Below are positions 26,001 to 35,400 of a DNA stretch of 64,000 nt, piece by piece (the first letter of the stretch is position 1; each line of letters begins with the position of its first letter). The translations under genes were made by a program, and so were the position numbers. Source of the stretch: Toxonevra muliebris (lineage: Eukaryota; Arthropoda; Insecta; Diptera; Pallopteridae); contig OY829326.1 of the NCBI GenBank assembly GCA_963691655.1, forward strand, positions 89,211,235 to 89,275,234. Reading direction: 5' to 3'. Below the pieces are notes generated by a model, which was given only the letters and a program-made list of their open reading frames with translations, had not been told where the DNA came from and searched no databases.

Positions 26001-26844
26001 TAAGGCTATTTCTTTTGTCGGCTCTGATACTGCCGGCAAATACATTTTCGAACGTGCTGGAAAGAATGGAAAGCGCGTCCAAAGTAATATGGGAGCCAAG
26101 AATCATGGTGTCATTATGTCTGATGCCAACAAAGAGAACACTTTAAATCAATTGGCTGGTGCTGCTTTTGGTGCTGCAGGTCAAAGATGTATGGCACTAT
26201 CCACAGCTGTTTTCGTGGGTGAGGCCCAAGAATGGATTCCCGATTTGGTTGAGCGCGCCAAGAAATTGAAAGTAAACGCTGGCCATTTGCCCGGTACTGA
26301 TGTCGGGCCAGTCATTAGCGCACAATCCAAACAACGCATCCATGACTTGATCGAGTCGGGTGTTAAGGAAGGCGCTAAACTTATACTGGACGGACGTAAT
26401 GTTAAGGTTCCTGGTTTTGAATCTGGCTACTTTGTTGGGCCCACCATTCTCAGTAATGTCACACCTACCATGAAGTGTTACAAAGAAGAAATTTTCGGCC
26501 CCGTTTTGGTAATTTTGAATGCAGATACCCTTGATGACGCTATTGAAATGGTTAATGCCAATCCCTATGGCAATGGTACTGCTATTTTTACTACTAACGG
26601 TGCGACTGCACGTAAATTTGTCAATGAGATCGATGTTGGACAAGTGGGCGTGAATGTTCCCATCCCAGTACCATTGCCAATGTTCTCATTCACCGGCACA
26701 CGCGGCTCCTTCCGTGGTGATAATCATTTCTATGGTAAAATGGGCGTCAAATTTTATACTCAAACAAAGACTGTGACTCAATTGTGGCGTGAAACTGATG
26801 TGACACACACACGAGCTGCTGTTGCCATGCCTACAATGAAGTAA
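20049..26844 (+). CDS. CG17896: Methylmalonate-semialdehyde dehydrogenase (acylating), mitochondrial (CG17896 / ALDH6A1 orthologue)
   Basis: This mitochondrial CoA-dependent aldehyde dehydrogenase converts methylmalonate or malonate semialdehyde to propionyl- or acetyl-CoA in valine and thymine breakdown. Three exons join in frame: 20049-20078, 25240-25594 and 25667-26844, giving 520 aa. I recall about this length for fly orthologues. The N-terminus [20 protein letters not shown] is a basic, acid-poor matrix-targeting signal. The NAD-binding and catalytic core is evident: [27 protein letters not shown], the family block [11 protein letters not shown], and the nucleophile in [11 protein letters not shown] (Cys at about residue 303). 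EEIFGPVL lies near the C-terminal third and [11 protein letters not shown] close to the end. Introns are gt-ag at phase 0 (5161 bp) and phase 1 (72 bp). No stops or frameshifts are present. AATAAA at 27113-27118 is a likely polyadenylation signal. There are no neighbours of related function. Confidence 0.95.
22747..23125. repeat. Dispersed repeat family copy 1 (piggyBac-like end, TTAA)
   Basis: About 340 bp (22747-23087) are closely related to 34245-34599. Both copies start TTAA(C/T)CCATTTTCG and then share GCCGTTG-tttt-GCAACACCAA, which forms a small hairpin. In this copy the sequence at 23098-23123 (TTGCGAAAACACAACGACGG) is an approximate inverted copy of the start. It therefore probably has terminal inverted repeats like a piggyBac-type MITE. 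An open frame of 61 codons (22959) is broken by a stop in the other copy and is probably not functional. Confidence 0.6.
23283..23540 (+). CDS. Orphan acidic ORF, unrecognised (fragment)
   Basis: The open frame begins [20 protein letters not shown] and continues with an acidic stretch ([11 protein letters not shown]) and a basic piece ([15 protein letters not shown]). Codon use and charge patterning look more protein-like than the AT-rich surroundings. It runs into a dispersed repeat at about 23540, so the last residues are not original. It could be the N-terminal part of a DNA-transposon protein or a captured exon. There are no splice sites or motifs I recognise, so function is unknown. Confidence 0.3.
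23535..23612 (-). repeat. GC-rich dispersed repeat, copy 2 of 3
   Basis: The reverse complement (GCCGTTCGGAA..TGGCGTTAA, then TGTAGGCCCAAC, then CACAATGGGC) matches 46036-46120 along its whole length and, more weakly, 681-725. I recall similar GC-rich blocks as widespread tails of non-LTR elements in non-drosophilid flies. The class is inferred. Confidence 0.6.
23740..23765 (-). other. tRNA T-arm-like motif (probable SINE or tRNA relic)
   Basis: On the minus strand, GCGGGTTCGATTCCCGT forms a perfect 5-bp T-stem with a 7-nt loop containing TTCGATT, followed by CTTGGTC. The 5' acceptor strand and an anticodon stem could not be found upstream, so it is not a working tRNA gene. It fits a RNA polymerase III B box of a tRNA-derived SINE. 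Confidence 0.4.
25240..25594 (+). CDS. CG17896: Dehydrogenase exon 2
   Basis: The exon encodes the end of the targeting peptide ([11 protein letters not shown]) and the N-terminal half of the NAD-binding domain ([15 protein letters not shown], then [20 protein letters not shown]). It starts after caacag and ends in phase 1 before gtaagt. Confidence 0.93.
25667..26844 (+). CDS. CG17896: Dehydrogenase exon 3 (terminal, catalytic part)
   Basis: The exon follows ttttacag, completes the split codon (C+AG, Gln), and carries the rest of the protein with the catalytic Cys. It ends ATG AAG TAA. The open frame is uninterrupted over 391 codons. Confidence 0.95.
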
Positions 26845-27112
26845 ATCAACGTGGTAGCAGAGGGATTGGAAAAGGGACATGAACGACTGAGAGCCCACTG
26901 CATTTTTTTAGAAGTGCAATGGTTGGTTGGCGGCTCCATCCTATAGTCTTCCACAAATCGTGTATATTTTTCGATAGCTCTATTTTTAGAAATCCATACA
27001 AAGAAATTGTTGCATTTATTTACTTTCTTAGAAAGTGTATACTTAGGTTAAATTCTACTAGTAACTCGCGAACTATGTAAGAAAAAATTAAATATTAAAA
27101 AAAAAGTAATGA

Positions 27113-27118
27113 AATAAA
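27113..27118 (+). terminator. AATAAA polyadenylation signal of the dehydrogenase gene
   Basis: An AATAAA hexamer lies about 270 bp after the stop codon in AT-rich sequence. It is the clearest candidate 3' end signal, although other A-rich hexamers lie nearby. Confidence 0.5.
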
Positions 27119-27798
27119 AATATATTTTTAAAAATTATCTTCAATTTAAAATCGTTTGTATTTGGAAAGTAGTTAACAACATGCCAACATAAAACTTTCT
27201 AGATAATTACTATATTACTCTTTACTCAGCTTTATATTTTTTTTAATTTTTTCAATTGCTAAATATTCAAATTTGGGTCTGATGCATTGAACACAATTGC
27301 TTCGGACGATGGAAAACTATCCGATAGATAGTGAACAGCTGATCCATTGCCGTTGGAAAATCCTTTCAAGTAAACACAATTGCAACGGACAACGGTAATT
27401 GGCAGCCATTTTGTTTCTATGTTCGGAATCGGCGGCATCTGTTTGCAAACTTTTTGTTGCCTTGGTTTGGCTAGTGATCGCCTGCGGTGTCCCGAACGAA
27501 GTTATTCACCATTCATTTATTCAGCGCTAGCGAACTATTCACTCGATATCGCGTTTGTATCCTAAAAGTTCTTCTTCGTCCTCAAAGTGCTTCTTTTTTC
27601 ATAAAATCCATGCGTTTACAGTACAAAAGACCAACATGCAGTAGAAGATACGCATGTATCATCCGTGGTACGTTGGATAATTACGATAGAGAGTCACCAG
27701 CGAAATCTTGAGATGTACGTCGACCATCGAGCGCATGAGATTTACGCCACCCATCGTACTCTTTAACGATTTCCGGCCGACCGGCGTTAATAAAGCTT

Positions 27799-28138
27799 AT
27801 CTTTTAGCGGTGATAGCTGCCTTCTTTTTCTGTTTGTCCAATTCCAGCATAGGTGGATAGTGACGATTGGCTATGAGCCGTGGCTTGCTTTCTTTCACAT
27901 ATTCAGAGTCCTCACCGCTTCGTTCATGAGATGCGTACGTGAAGTTCCCATGTAAAGGGTGTCGTTCTCTCTCAAATACTGGTTGAGTGGCAAACTGGTG
28001 AACGAATTGCAATCATAAATTTTCTGGAATTTTCTTAAGACCTCAGAACATAAACATTTGAGCCTTGCCAGAGCCACCCAGCCACTCAACGCCTCGAAGG
28101 ACGGAAGCTGCCTCCAGGCAATTGCCTAAGTTCAAATG
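27799..28138 (-). pseudogene. Frameshifted coding relic, unrecognised
   Basis: Two overlapping minus-strand frames both look protein-like. One reads LPSFEALSGWVALARLKCLC...FQKIYDCNSF. The other reads HGNFTYASHERSGEDSEYVK...ANRHYPPMLELDKQKKKAA and ends at 27799. They would form one protein if a frameshift lay near 27950. The upstream side stops abruptly at a repeat (28139-28370). GC content is higher than in the surroundings. I cannot name the family. It may be a decayed gene copy or a transposon protein. Confidence 0.3.
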
Positions 28139-28370
28139 GAGCTCTTATTTATGGTAATTCAATTGGCAAAGAAACAAAGTGGCGGAACTTAAGCAGTATT
28201 TTTCTACGTTTTTCAGACATAAATGTATTATTTTTTGTATAATTTGTTGCTATTTTCACCAACATTTTCTCATATTGTCATTATAATTATTTTTCATTTT
28301 AAGTTGTTGAATTTTCATTCACTCCAAAATACAATTAAATACTTTTTAGTTTTAATTTTCTATTAGACCA
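28139..28370. repeat. Half copy of the MITE at 30641-31343
   Basis: Blocks such as GGTAATTCAAT, ACAAAGTGGCGGA, TCTCATATTGTCATTATAAT and TTAAATACTTTTTAG occur in the same order here and at 30970-31195. Neither terminal repeat is present, so this is a truncated relic. Confidence 0.65.
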
Positions 28371-28379
28371 ATTTATGTA

Positions 28380-28500
28380 TTGTTAACAAGATTATAATGA
28401 CAGGCTTTTTGGTCGAAATTTTCATACGCAAATAGTTAACTATTTCATACTTTTTTCCCAACGTTTCGGCGCAAATTTTAGGCCTTCTTCAGGGGATTTT
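28380..28500 (-). repeat. Penelope-type terminal repeat with hammerhead-like core
   Basis: On the minus strand CCCCTGAAGAAGGCC, an AT-rich loop, then GCGCCGAAACGTTGGG is followed by GACCAAAAAGCCTGT. A related order occurs on the plus strand at 58850-58940. CTGAAGA...GAAAC resembles the CUGANGA...GAAA core of the hammerhead ribozymes found in Penelope-like elements. It lies immediately upstream of the reverse-transcriptase relic but in the opposite orientation. Confidence 0.5.
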
Positions 28501-28561
28501 TATTTATTTATCTGTTTTTTTTTGAGAAAATTTACATATTTTTAACTATTTTATTTATTAT

Positions 28562-29499
28562 AAAATTCACAAACACGATATTCCACTAAGGCCGATCTCG
28601 TCATCGGTAAATGTACCATGCTACAAGTTAGCTAAATATATTGGTGAAATTCTGAAAAACGTAATATCTAAAGATTACAACATCAAGAACTCTTTGGACG
28701 ACGACGAAATACTCATCTCTCTTGACGTGGTATCATTATTCACTAACATACCTACAAATCTTGCCATAAAAAATATTATGGCACAATAGAACAATATAAA
28801 AAATATCACAAGTATACCCAAAACGCAATTTTTAAAAATACTTGACTTTTGTTTAAAGGACAACAACTATTTCGTATTTGGAAATAAAATATACAACCAA
28901 AGGTAAGGCATGCCAATGGGCAACCCACTATCGCCAACAATCGCTCACATAGTTCTTGACAACTTACTAGACCACGCAATAAAAGAATTGAACAAATCAG
29001 GATTAAAAATAAAGTTCATAGTTAAATACGTAGATGACATAATGGCAATAATTAATGGAATAGATAAAGATGACATCATAAAAGAATTTAATCACTATCA
29101 CAAAAAACTACAGTTCACAATGGAAATTGAAAAAGACCGCAAAATATCATATTGACACAAAATTATACAGATGAAATAAAAATATAGCTTTGAACTGGTA
29201 CATGAAACCCACAGCATCAGGACGAATAATAAACTAATAATAATAATAATAATAAACACAAAAAATCAACACAGCAGATAATTTAATAGCCAAGGTACTA
29301 TCTTTAAGCGATAAACAGTTTCACAAGGACAGCATAAACAAAATTAAAACAATACTCCAAATCAATGACTACCCACTACAAATAATAAATACCTTAATAA
29401 GAAATAACGTATTTAAACTTAACACAAAAATCCCCCAAACAATTGACAAATCACTTAAATCTGGCAGCACAAAAAAATATTTTGGAGTTCCTTACATAT
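28562..29499 (+). pseudogene. Penelope-like element reverse transcriptase (dead copy)
   Basis: The frame from 28562 to 29155 reads KIHKHDIPLRPISSSVNVPC, then ILISLDVVSLFTNIP, then GMPMGNPLSPTIAHIVLDNL, then VKYVDDIMAIING and FTMEIEKDRKISY. RPI..S, SLFTNIP, GMPMG.PLSP and YVDD are the reverse-transcriptase motifs of Penelope-like elements. In-frame stops lie at 28787 and 28904, with a frameshift at about 29150. Coding resumes in another frame (ALNWYMKPTASGRI, then NTADNLIAKVLSLSDKQFHK, and later KYFGVPYIS) up to a hAT insertion at 29500. The element continues briefly after it (MSKLIET at about 30535). A GIY-YIG endonuclease domain, usual after the RT, was not found. Confidence 0.85.
29236..29257 (+). 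repeat. (TAA)n microsatellite inside the Penelope relic
   Basis: A short run of TAA/AAT triplets interrupts the degraded reading frame between two recognisable Penelope protein blocks. Confidence 0.8.
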
Positions 29500-30523
29500 C
29501 AGGGATGCCAACTCATTTTTCCTTTCTTCCCGACAGCCCTCGAGAAATTCCCCGATTTTTGATCGAATTCCCCGCATCGATATAATTTCATATTATAACA
29601 GCACCATATAAACATTTTGCAAAAACGAAAAATTACCTAAAATTAACAATCAATGAGTGTTATATTAAGGCGACCCTGAACTTTCTCGGTTCAAAACTTA
29701 ACCAATGGTAATTGGTAGATTAATAGGAATATACTTTCTGACTCTGGAATTCTTTTGGCACATGGGAGGTTTAACTTCAAGGGAACCCACTCTCAAAATC
29801 GATCCAACTCAAGCTTGCATAAAGTTTAATCCTATTGGGTGGTAGTTGCCACACCAAATTTGAACGAGATGAGGTGTTTCGAGTTATTAGACGTTAATTT
29901 TGATAGATAAACAGGCCTCACCCTATTTTTGGATATCAAAGTTCTCACAGGAGAAGGCATGAGCTCTCTTTTGACTCGAATAAAAAATGGCAAAAACCTT
30001 GTTTTGAGAAAAACGGGTTTAAAGTTTTGATTATCGGTTTTTAACATATAAAATATATTACATCTTCTTTGTGATGGCTGATCGTAATTTGTAAGTCAAC
30101 AGATTAGTCAGCAAGGACTAAGAGTTATTAATCAGGAGGTGCTGGACTTCTAAACGGTGGAAAGGGAAGTCGATGTGCCGCGCGACTGTTTTGGCCTGAC
30201 TGACACGTGGCGCTATAATCTTTTATATCTACGAAAGCACTCCGCGTCTCTGTAATTTTCACAAAATACTTTCGATTTCTCCAAACCAATAAATCACAGG
30301 CCCACTTAAGAAAAGACGAAGATTTTAAGACCCAAAATATAAAATATTGCGCAAGTTAAACGTTTTACATTACATACAATTTGGCAAAAAATATTCTACA
30401 GACTTTTATGACTAAAAGCTGAACGACTTCAAATTGCCCTCAAAAAACAGCTCATTCCCCGATTCCCCGCACCCAGTGAAATTCCCCGCAAATCGGGGAA
30501 TTCCCCGCAAGTTGGCATCGCTG
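29500..30523. mobile_element. Non-autonomous hAT-like element inserted in the Penelope relic
   Basis: The ends are CAGGGATGCCAACT on the left and CAGCGATGCCAACT on the reverse-complemented right, 13 of 14 identical. The 8-bp flanks are TTACATAT (29492-29499) and GTACACAC (30524-30531), 5 of 8 matching, as expected for an aged hAT target duplication. TTCCCCG/CCCCGCA motifs are clustered just inside both ends, typical of subterminal binding sites. The Penelope reading frame stops at the left junction and picks up at the right one. There is no transposase. A block at 29761-29885 is inverted relative to a copy at 45481-45600. Confidence 0.75.
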
Positions 30524-30640
30524 GTACACACACATGAGTAAATTGATCGAAACATAAACAAACAAACTCCGCTCGTATTTTAATTTCTCCCTCTCTTCTG
30601 CTCTTCTCTCTTCTCTTTGTTGTTTAGAGTAGCACAGTTA

Positions 30641-31343
30641 GGGCGATGTTACACGATCAATGTTTTGCTGTCAAACAATGAAATTGTTGTTGCTTTGAAA
30701 AATGAACACTGAGCAAAAGAGAGGATGAACACATTTCAGTTCAAATTTTTTTACTGATGAAAAAAACCTGCATCACTTCAAATAAAATGGGGTTGCTGAA
30801 GATACACTGTTGCATTTTATTGGAAATACTAATATTCTATGAAAAATACTAGACTTTTTACTAACTAATAAATAAATTGTTTTCCTTTACCACCCTTTGC
30901 GCTGTTTGGCTTTTGTTTGGTTTTGAGACTGCCGTTTAAAATATTAATTAATTATTTTTATGAAAACATGGTAATTCAATGGTCAAGTAACAAAGTGGCG
31001 GAGTTTATTTTAATAGTTCGCAAATTTTAAAGATTATTTTTCTGCGTTTTTCATATATAAATGCATTTTTTGTGTGTATAGTTTGTTGTTATTTCAATCA
31101 ATATTATCTCATATTGTCATTATAATTATTTTCCATCCAATTCCAATCCAATTGTTGAATTTGCATTCATTTCAAAATAAAATTAAATACTATTTAGTTG
31201 GAAAAACATAGTTGCAGATAAAAGTATTAAAAAATAACATTCAGCAAAAAACTAATAGTGTAACAGGGCATCAAACAAAACGATGAAAAGAGAGTAAAAA
31301 CAGAAAACATTGACAGCAAAACATTGACCGTGTAACATCAGCC
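30641..31343. mobile_element. 703-bp MITE with 34-bp terminal inverted repeats
   Basis: The left end begins GGGCGATGTTACACG and the reverse-complemented right end begins GGCTGATGTTACACG. The match continues through TCAATGTTTTGCTGTCAA, with 31 of 34 bases identical. TA flanks both sides (30639-30640 and 31344-31345). There is no open frame. A half copy sits 2.5 kb away (28139-28370). The family is not assigned; Harbinger-like or Tc1-like are possible. Confidence 0.75.
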
Positions 31344-31349
31344 TATTTT

Positions 31350-32453
31350 AGCACAAAAAATTTTCGAATTTTCTCTTATTTGGACAATTCCCTTTAAAAA
31401 TTTTGCGTTTCTTTTCCATGAATTTTTTGATTTTTGTCGAAGGACGGAGTACTACTGTGTGTCGGCGGTAAACGCCACGTCTGTAAAAATATCAAGTTTA
31501 GAAAGGATAACTAATACACATTCAGTGATCGGTCAGTTTGGACCAAAATTGTGAGTATTCATGCAAATCTAAATAAACGTGAAAATTAATGTTATAATGG
31601 AGAGAAACACTGTGTAGATTGGTTTTTGCAAATTGTTTTATATTTTGTTTTTAAATCGTTTTTTATTTATTTTTTACTTATAAACTTTATACAATAATAT
31701 GCCATACAGTACGAATTGAATTTGTTTTGTGATTTACATACATATACGAGTACAAAATAATTAAAAAAAAATATATATTATATATATATAGTGTAATTAT
31801 TATTATTATTAGATATTATTAATTTAACAATTAAAATGGCGTACATTAAAATTAATTCATTACAATTAAAATTTAAAAGAACACATTTATACGCAAAATT
31901 AGAGGGATGCATTAAAAATTTTCGTTTGTTTTTTTTAGCAAAATCACACTGGGGTTTCCTTATTGCTGTTCGTTGGCTAGTAAAATGTTTTTATGTATGC
32001 ATGTTGTTTTTGTTAATTTTATCTATACACAAAAAAGAAAAACAAAACAAGAAGTTATGACAGTGGCTAAATTTACAATTCTTTGTTAATTTTTTAAAAA
32101 TTAAAATTAAAAAAAAATATATTCTTCGTAATAGATTACTATTTATTTATTTAGAAAAATAAGTTCTCCTTAAAACAAAATCGAGTTCGGTTTGTGTTTG
32201 TGAAAGAAAGTAAATGTGTATAAATTATGTAAATAAACGAGAAATTAAATTATTTATATATGACACAAAATTATTTATGATAATTTATTCAAGTTTTATT
32301 TGTATTTTCGTTATTTGTTAGTTATGTTTAAAAATTAAAATTAAAACAAAAAGCTTATTTAGTTTTTTTTTCGTTAAAATGTGCGCTGGCATTTTATTTT
32401 TGTTTTTTACGTACTTAATTTAATTAAAAAAAAAATTGTGTATTTAAAAGCTA
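31350..32453 (-). other. Probable 3' UTR and downstream flank of trol
   Basis: This is very AT-rich DNA immediately 3' of the trol stop codon. The first AATAAA on the minus strand is about 60 bp after the stop (TTTATT on the plus strand near 32391), with several more below. The exact cleavage site cannot be read. No gene is visible. Confidence 0.45.
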
Positions 32454-32496
32454 TTAAACGACAGGTGGTTCGGTGCCTTCTAGAGATTCATCGGCT
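32454..32496 (-). CDS. trol: trol terminal exon, short form ([13 protein letters not shown] stop)
   Basis: A tttttatttttacag acceptor is followed by A GCC GAT GAA TCT..., giving [13 protein letters not shown] and TAA. Its phase 2 start exactly accepts the LamG3 exon ending TGT CCA CA, so the protein would end [21 protein letters not shown]. The splice consensus, phase and acidic tail make this a convincing last exon, 8 kb from the preceding one. I think it is the canonical C-terminus. Confidence 0.75.
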
Positions 32497-35400
32497 CTGT
32501 AAAAATAAAAAATAAATAAAAATAAATAATTGGAAAAGAAAATGAAATTTAACCTTCATGTGAAAAAAATTATGAAATAATAAAATAAATGAAAATACTT
32601 GAAAATATACACACAATAGCTAAACATTTGAGTTTTTCTTTAGATGGAAGGTAAGCGTGTCAGTAGGTGATCCACAATTTTAATTTGCCAAACATCCTTG
32701 TAAACAATTTTATTTCAATCATTCCGTGGATACTAGAAAAGGGGCTGGCGGGAAACTTTAAATTAAGTCCACTTAAAAACCAAAAAAATAATTATAGATG
32801 TTGTAAGTTTTCTGTACGCTTGAGTTTTTTGCTAATTAATTCTTATTGATTTCATTCACAGCGCATAATAATAATCGTAATAATACGTATGTATGTACCT
32901 ATGCATGCATACATAATTAAGTTTTATAAATTTCATTTTTATTTATACAAATTTTGAGGGTGCTTTCCAATCGCAAAATGTTCTCACGCCCACGTTTTAA
33001 AACCAAATAATAAGTTTTCAACTTCGGATTCTGAAAGAGTAAGAGAGACTGCATTCACAAAATTCACAAAGTCAATAAAGTTAAGAACCTTTTTCAGATT
33101 TACATATTTTTTCCTGTCTAAAAACTATTAAAAATACAGACATTTTTCAGAGGAGAAATTTTTGCATTATTGCAATATACTCGTAAACAGATATAGCATT
33201 GAGTAGGTTAAAATTTTGAGTATAAATTGCTTAAATTCGTCTTTCGTCTTCGCCATGCCACTGTAAGCCACTCCCATTTGTCAACACAACATGAATGGAT
33301 GCGACTAGACCCTCCATGAACTGAAGTGACATAAAAGAAAAAACTATTGGCAGTAAGAAATTTCTTCCAAGCACCTCATACATTCAACCAAAATTTAATT
33401 AATCGACACGTATTTTTTTATTTCAATGAGATGTTTTTTATTTTCAAGTTAGGATATTTTAAAGTCTTGGAGTTGTAAAAATGGAACGTTTTTCAATCCA
33501 TAATTATTCAAAAACTAACCGTTGTAGTAAAAAACTCCAACTAATAAAAGTTCGTATATCGCACAAACTTATCGAAAAAATATGAACATAAAATTGTTTT
33601 TGTTATTCAACATATGAATTCTGGGAATTTTATAAACAAATTGAATTTGGATATTTTTTTTACATTTTTTTGGTCTGCAAATATTTATTAATGTGTTAGG
33701 AAAATTGTGTAAAAATTTCAGAGTGGGATAAGATATAGTTTTCGAGATATTCAAATAATAACAAAACAACTACTACTAAAGTCGCCGCGCACATGAATTT
33801 ACATACGTCAAGGTGTACTTATTGCAAATGGCTAGTAGCGTATCCAGGCGGAGAGGGGCTATAGGGGCTGAAGCCCGCCCCCCCCAGAACCCGAAATCTT
33901 ATACTAAACAGTCATTTTTGATAAATCAAAAATATTTAGATTTTTCCAAAAAAAAGCCATCAGCAAAATATGATACTTTCAACAAATGAAAAACTTTAGG
34001 TTTTTTTTTGTGTAGACTATGAAAATTAAATCTAGTTGTTAATTTTTCTAAATCTTGACTACTTGGTTCCATGTTTTAGTTTAATTTGAAGTAATGTATA
34101 AACAGGATTAAAGAACTATATATGTAGTCGTCACAACAACGGTCAACGGTGTATATAGAGACGGGCAAATCAGATAGCCGTTTAGGTTTTAAAATATTAT
34201 TTTATATTATATTTTATTTTAATAATAGTAATTTAATATAAATATTAATCCATTTTCGTCTGCCGTTGAGTTTTCGCAACACCAACTTCAAACATTTTTA
34301 AAATAAATAAGACTATACGTATCCCATTACGGTATTTATTTAAATGATAATTTGAACTCTTGGCTTCACAATTTTTCTTGTTTTTTTTATTTTTACAATT
34401 TTACACCTTCGCTTTTACCTTAATATTTGCATGTTAAAAAGGGTCTAAAAAAAAATTCATTTTTTAAAATGGCTCGTAGAGTTATTAAAATATTTTCCTA
34501 TTTTTTTTTTAACAATCATATTCCAGTTACTAAAATACCAAAATGCAATACTAAAGACTATCTGATTGATTTTACCGTTTGAAATATTCCAGGTGTACCG
34601 GTCGTTGCTTTTTCGCAACAGGCTGCCCTTGATAACCTAAACGTTCTAAAATTTTCTCAATTGGCTAAAAGTGATTAGTTTGAATTTTAATCTGAATTCG
34701 GTTAGAGTTTTGATCCATGTTTGATCTAAATTTTGATTTGCTTTCCAGCGTTTTATCTGATTTCTGGTCTAAATTTTTGTTTGCTTTTAATTTGTATTTG
34801 GCGTCTTTTTAGCCTCAGTTTTAATCTAACTCTTAGTTTGAGTTGTGGTTAATATTTTCGTCTGAATTGGCTTGATTTTGATACTATTTTGGTCTGAATT
34901 TCGAACCGTAATCGGTCTGAATTTTGCTTTAAAATTTGGTCTGAATTCGTCTGGAATTTTGGTCTAGTTTTTGTTTAATTTAAGTTAAAATTTTTTATGT
35001 AAATATTTATCAGATATTCCCATTAGTTTTTGGTCTGAGTTTTAGGTTAATTTCGTTCGGTATTGGGTGTCGTTTTGGCCAAAAGTTTTGTCTAACTATT
35101 GATCTGAGTTGTGGTCTATATATTTTTTTGAATTTTGAAATGAATTTTAAAACTGCTTTTGGTTTTGGTTCAGTCTGAATTTTGGGTTTTCAGTCTGAGT
35201 TTTGAGCTGAGTTTGATTTTTGTTGGAATTTGGTCCGATTCGTGGTCTTTGTTTTTTTTAGCCGGTTGTTGCCCGGTACCTGAAAGCGTGTACGGATCTC
35301 GTTGAAGTTTAAAATGTATTGGTTTTTTGGTCAAATTAAGATTTATTTACATTTTAAGTAACATATAACAGGCTTAAAGAACGTATTTAATTGTGAGATC

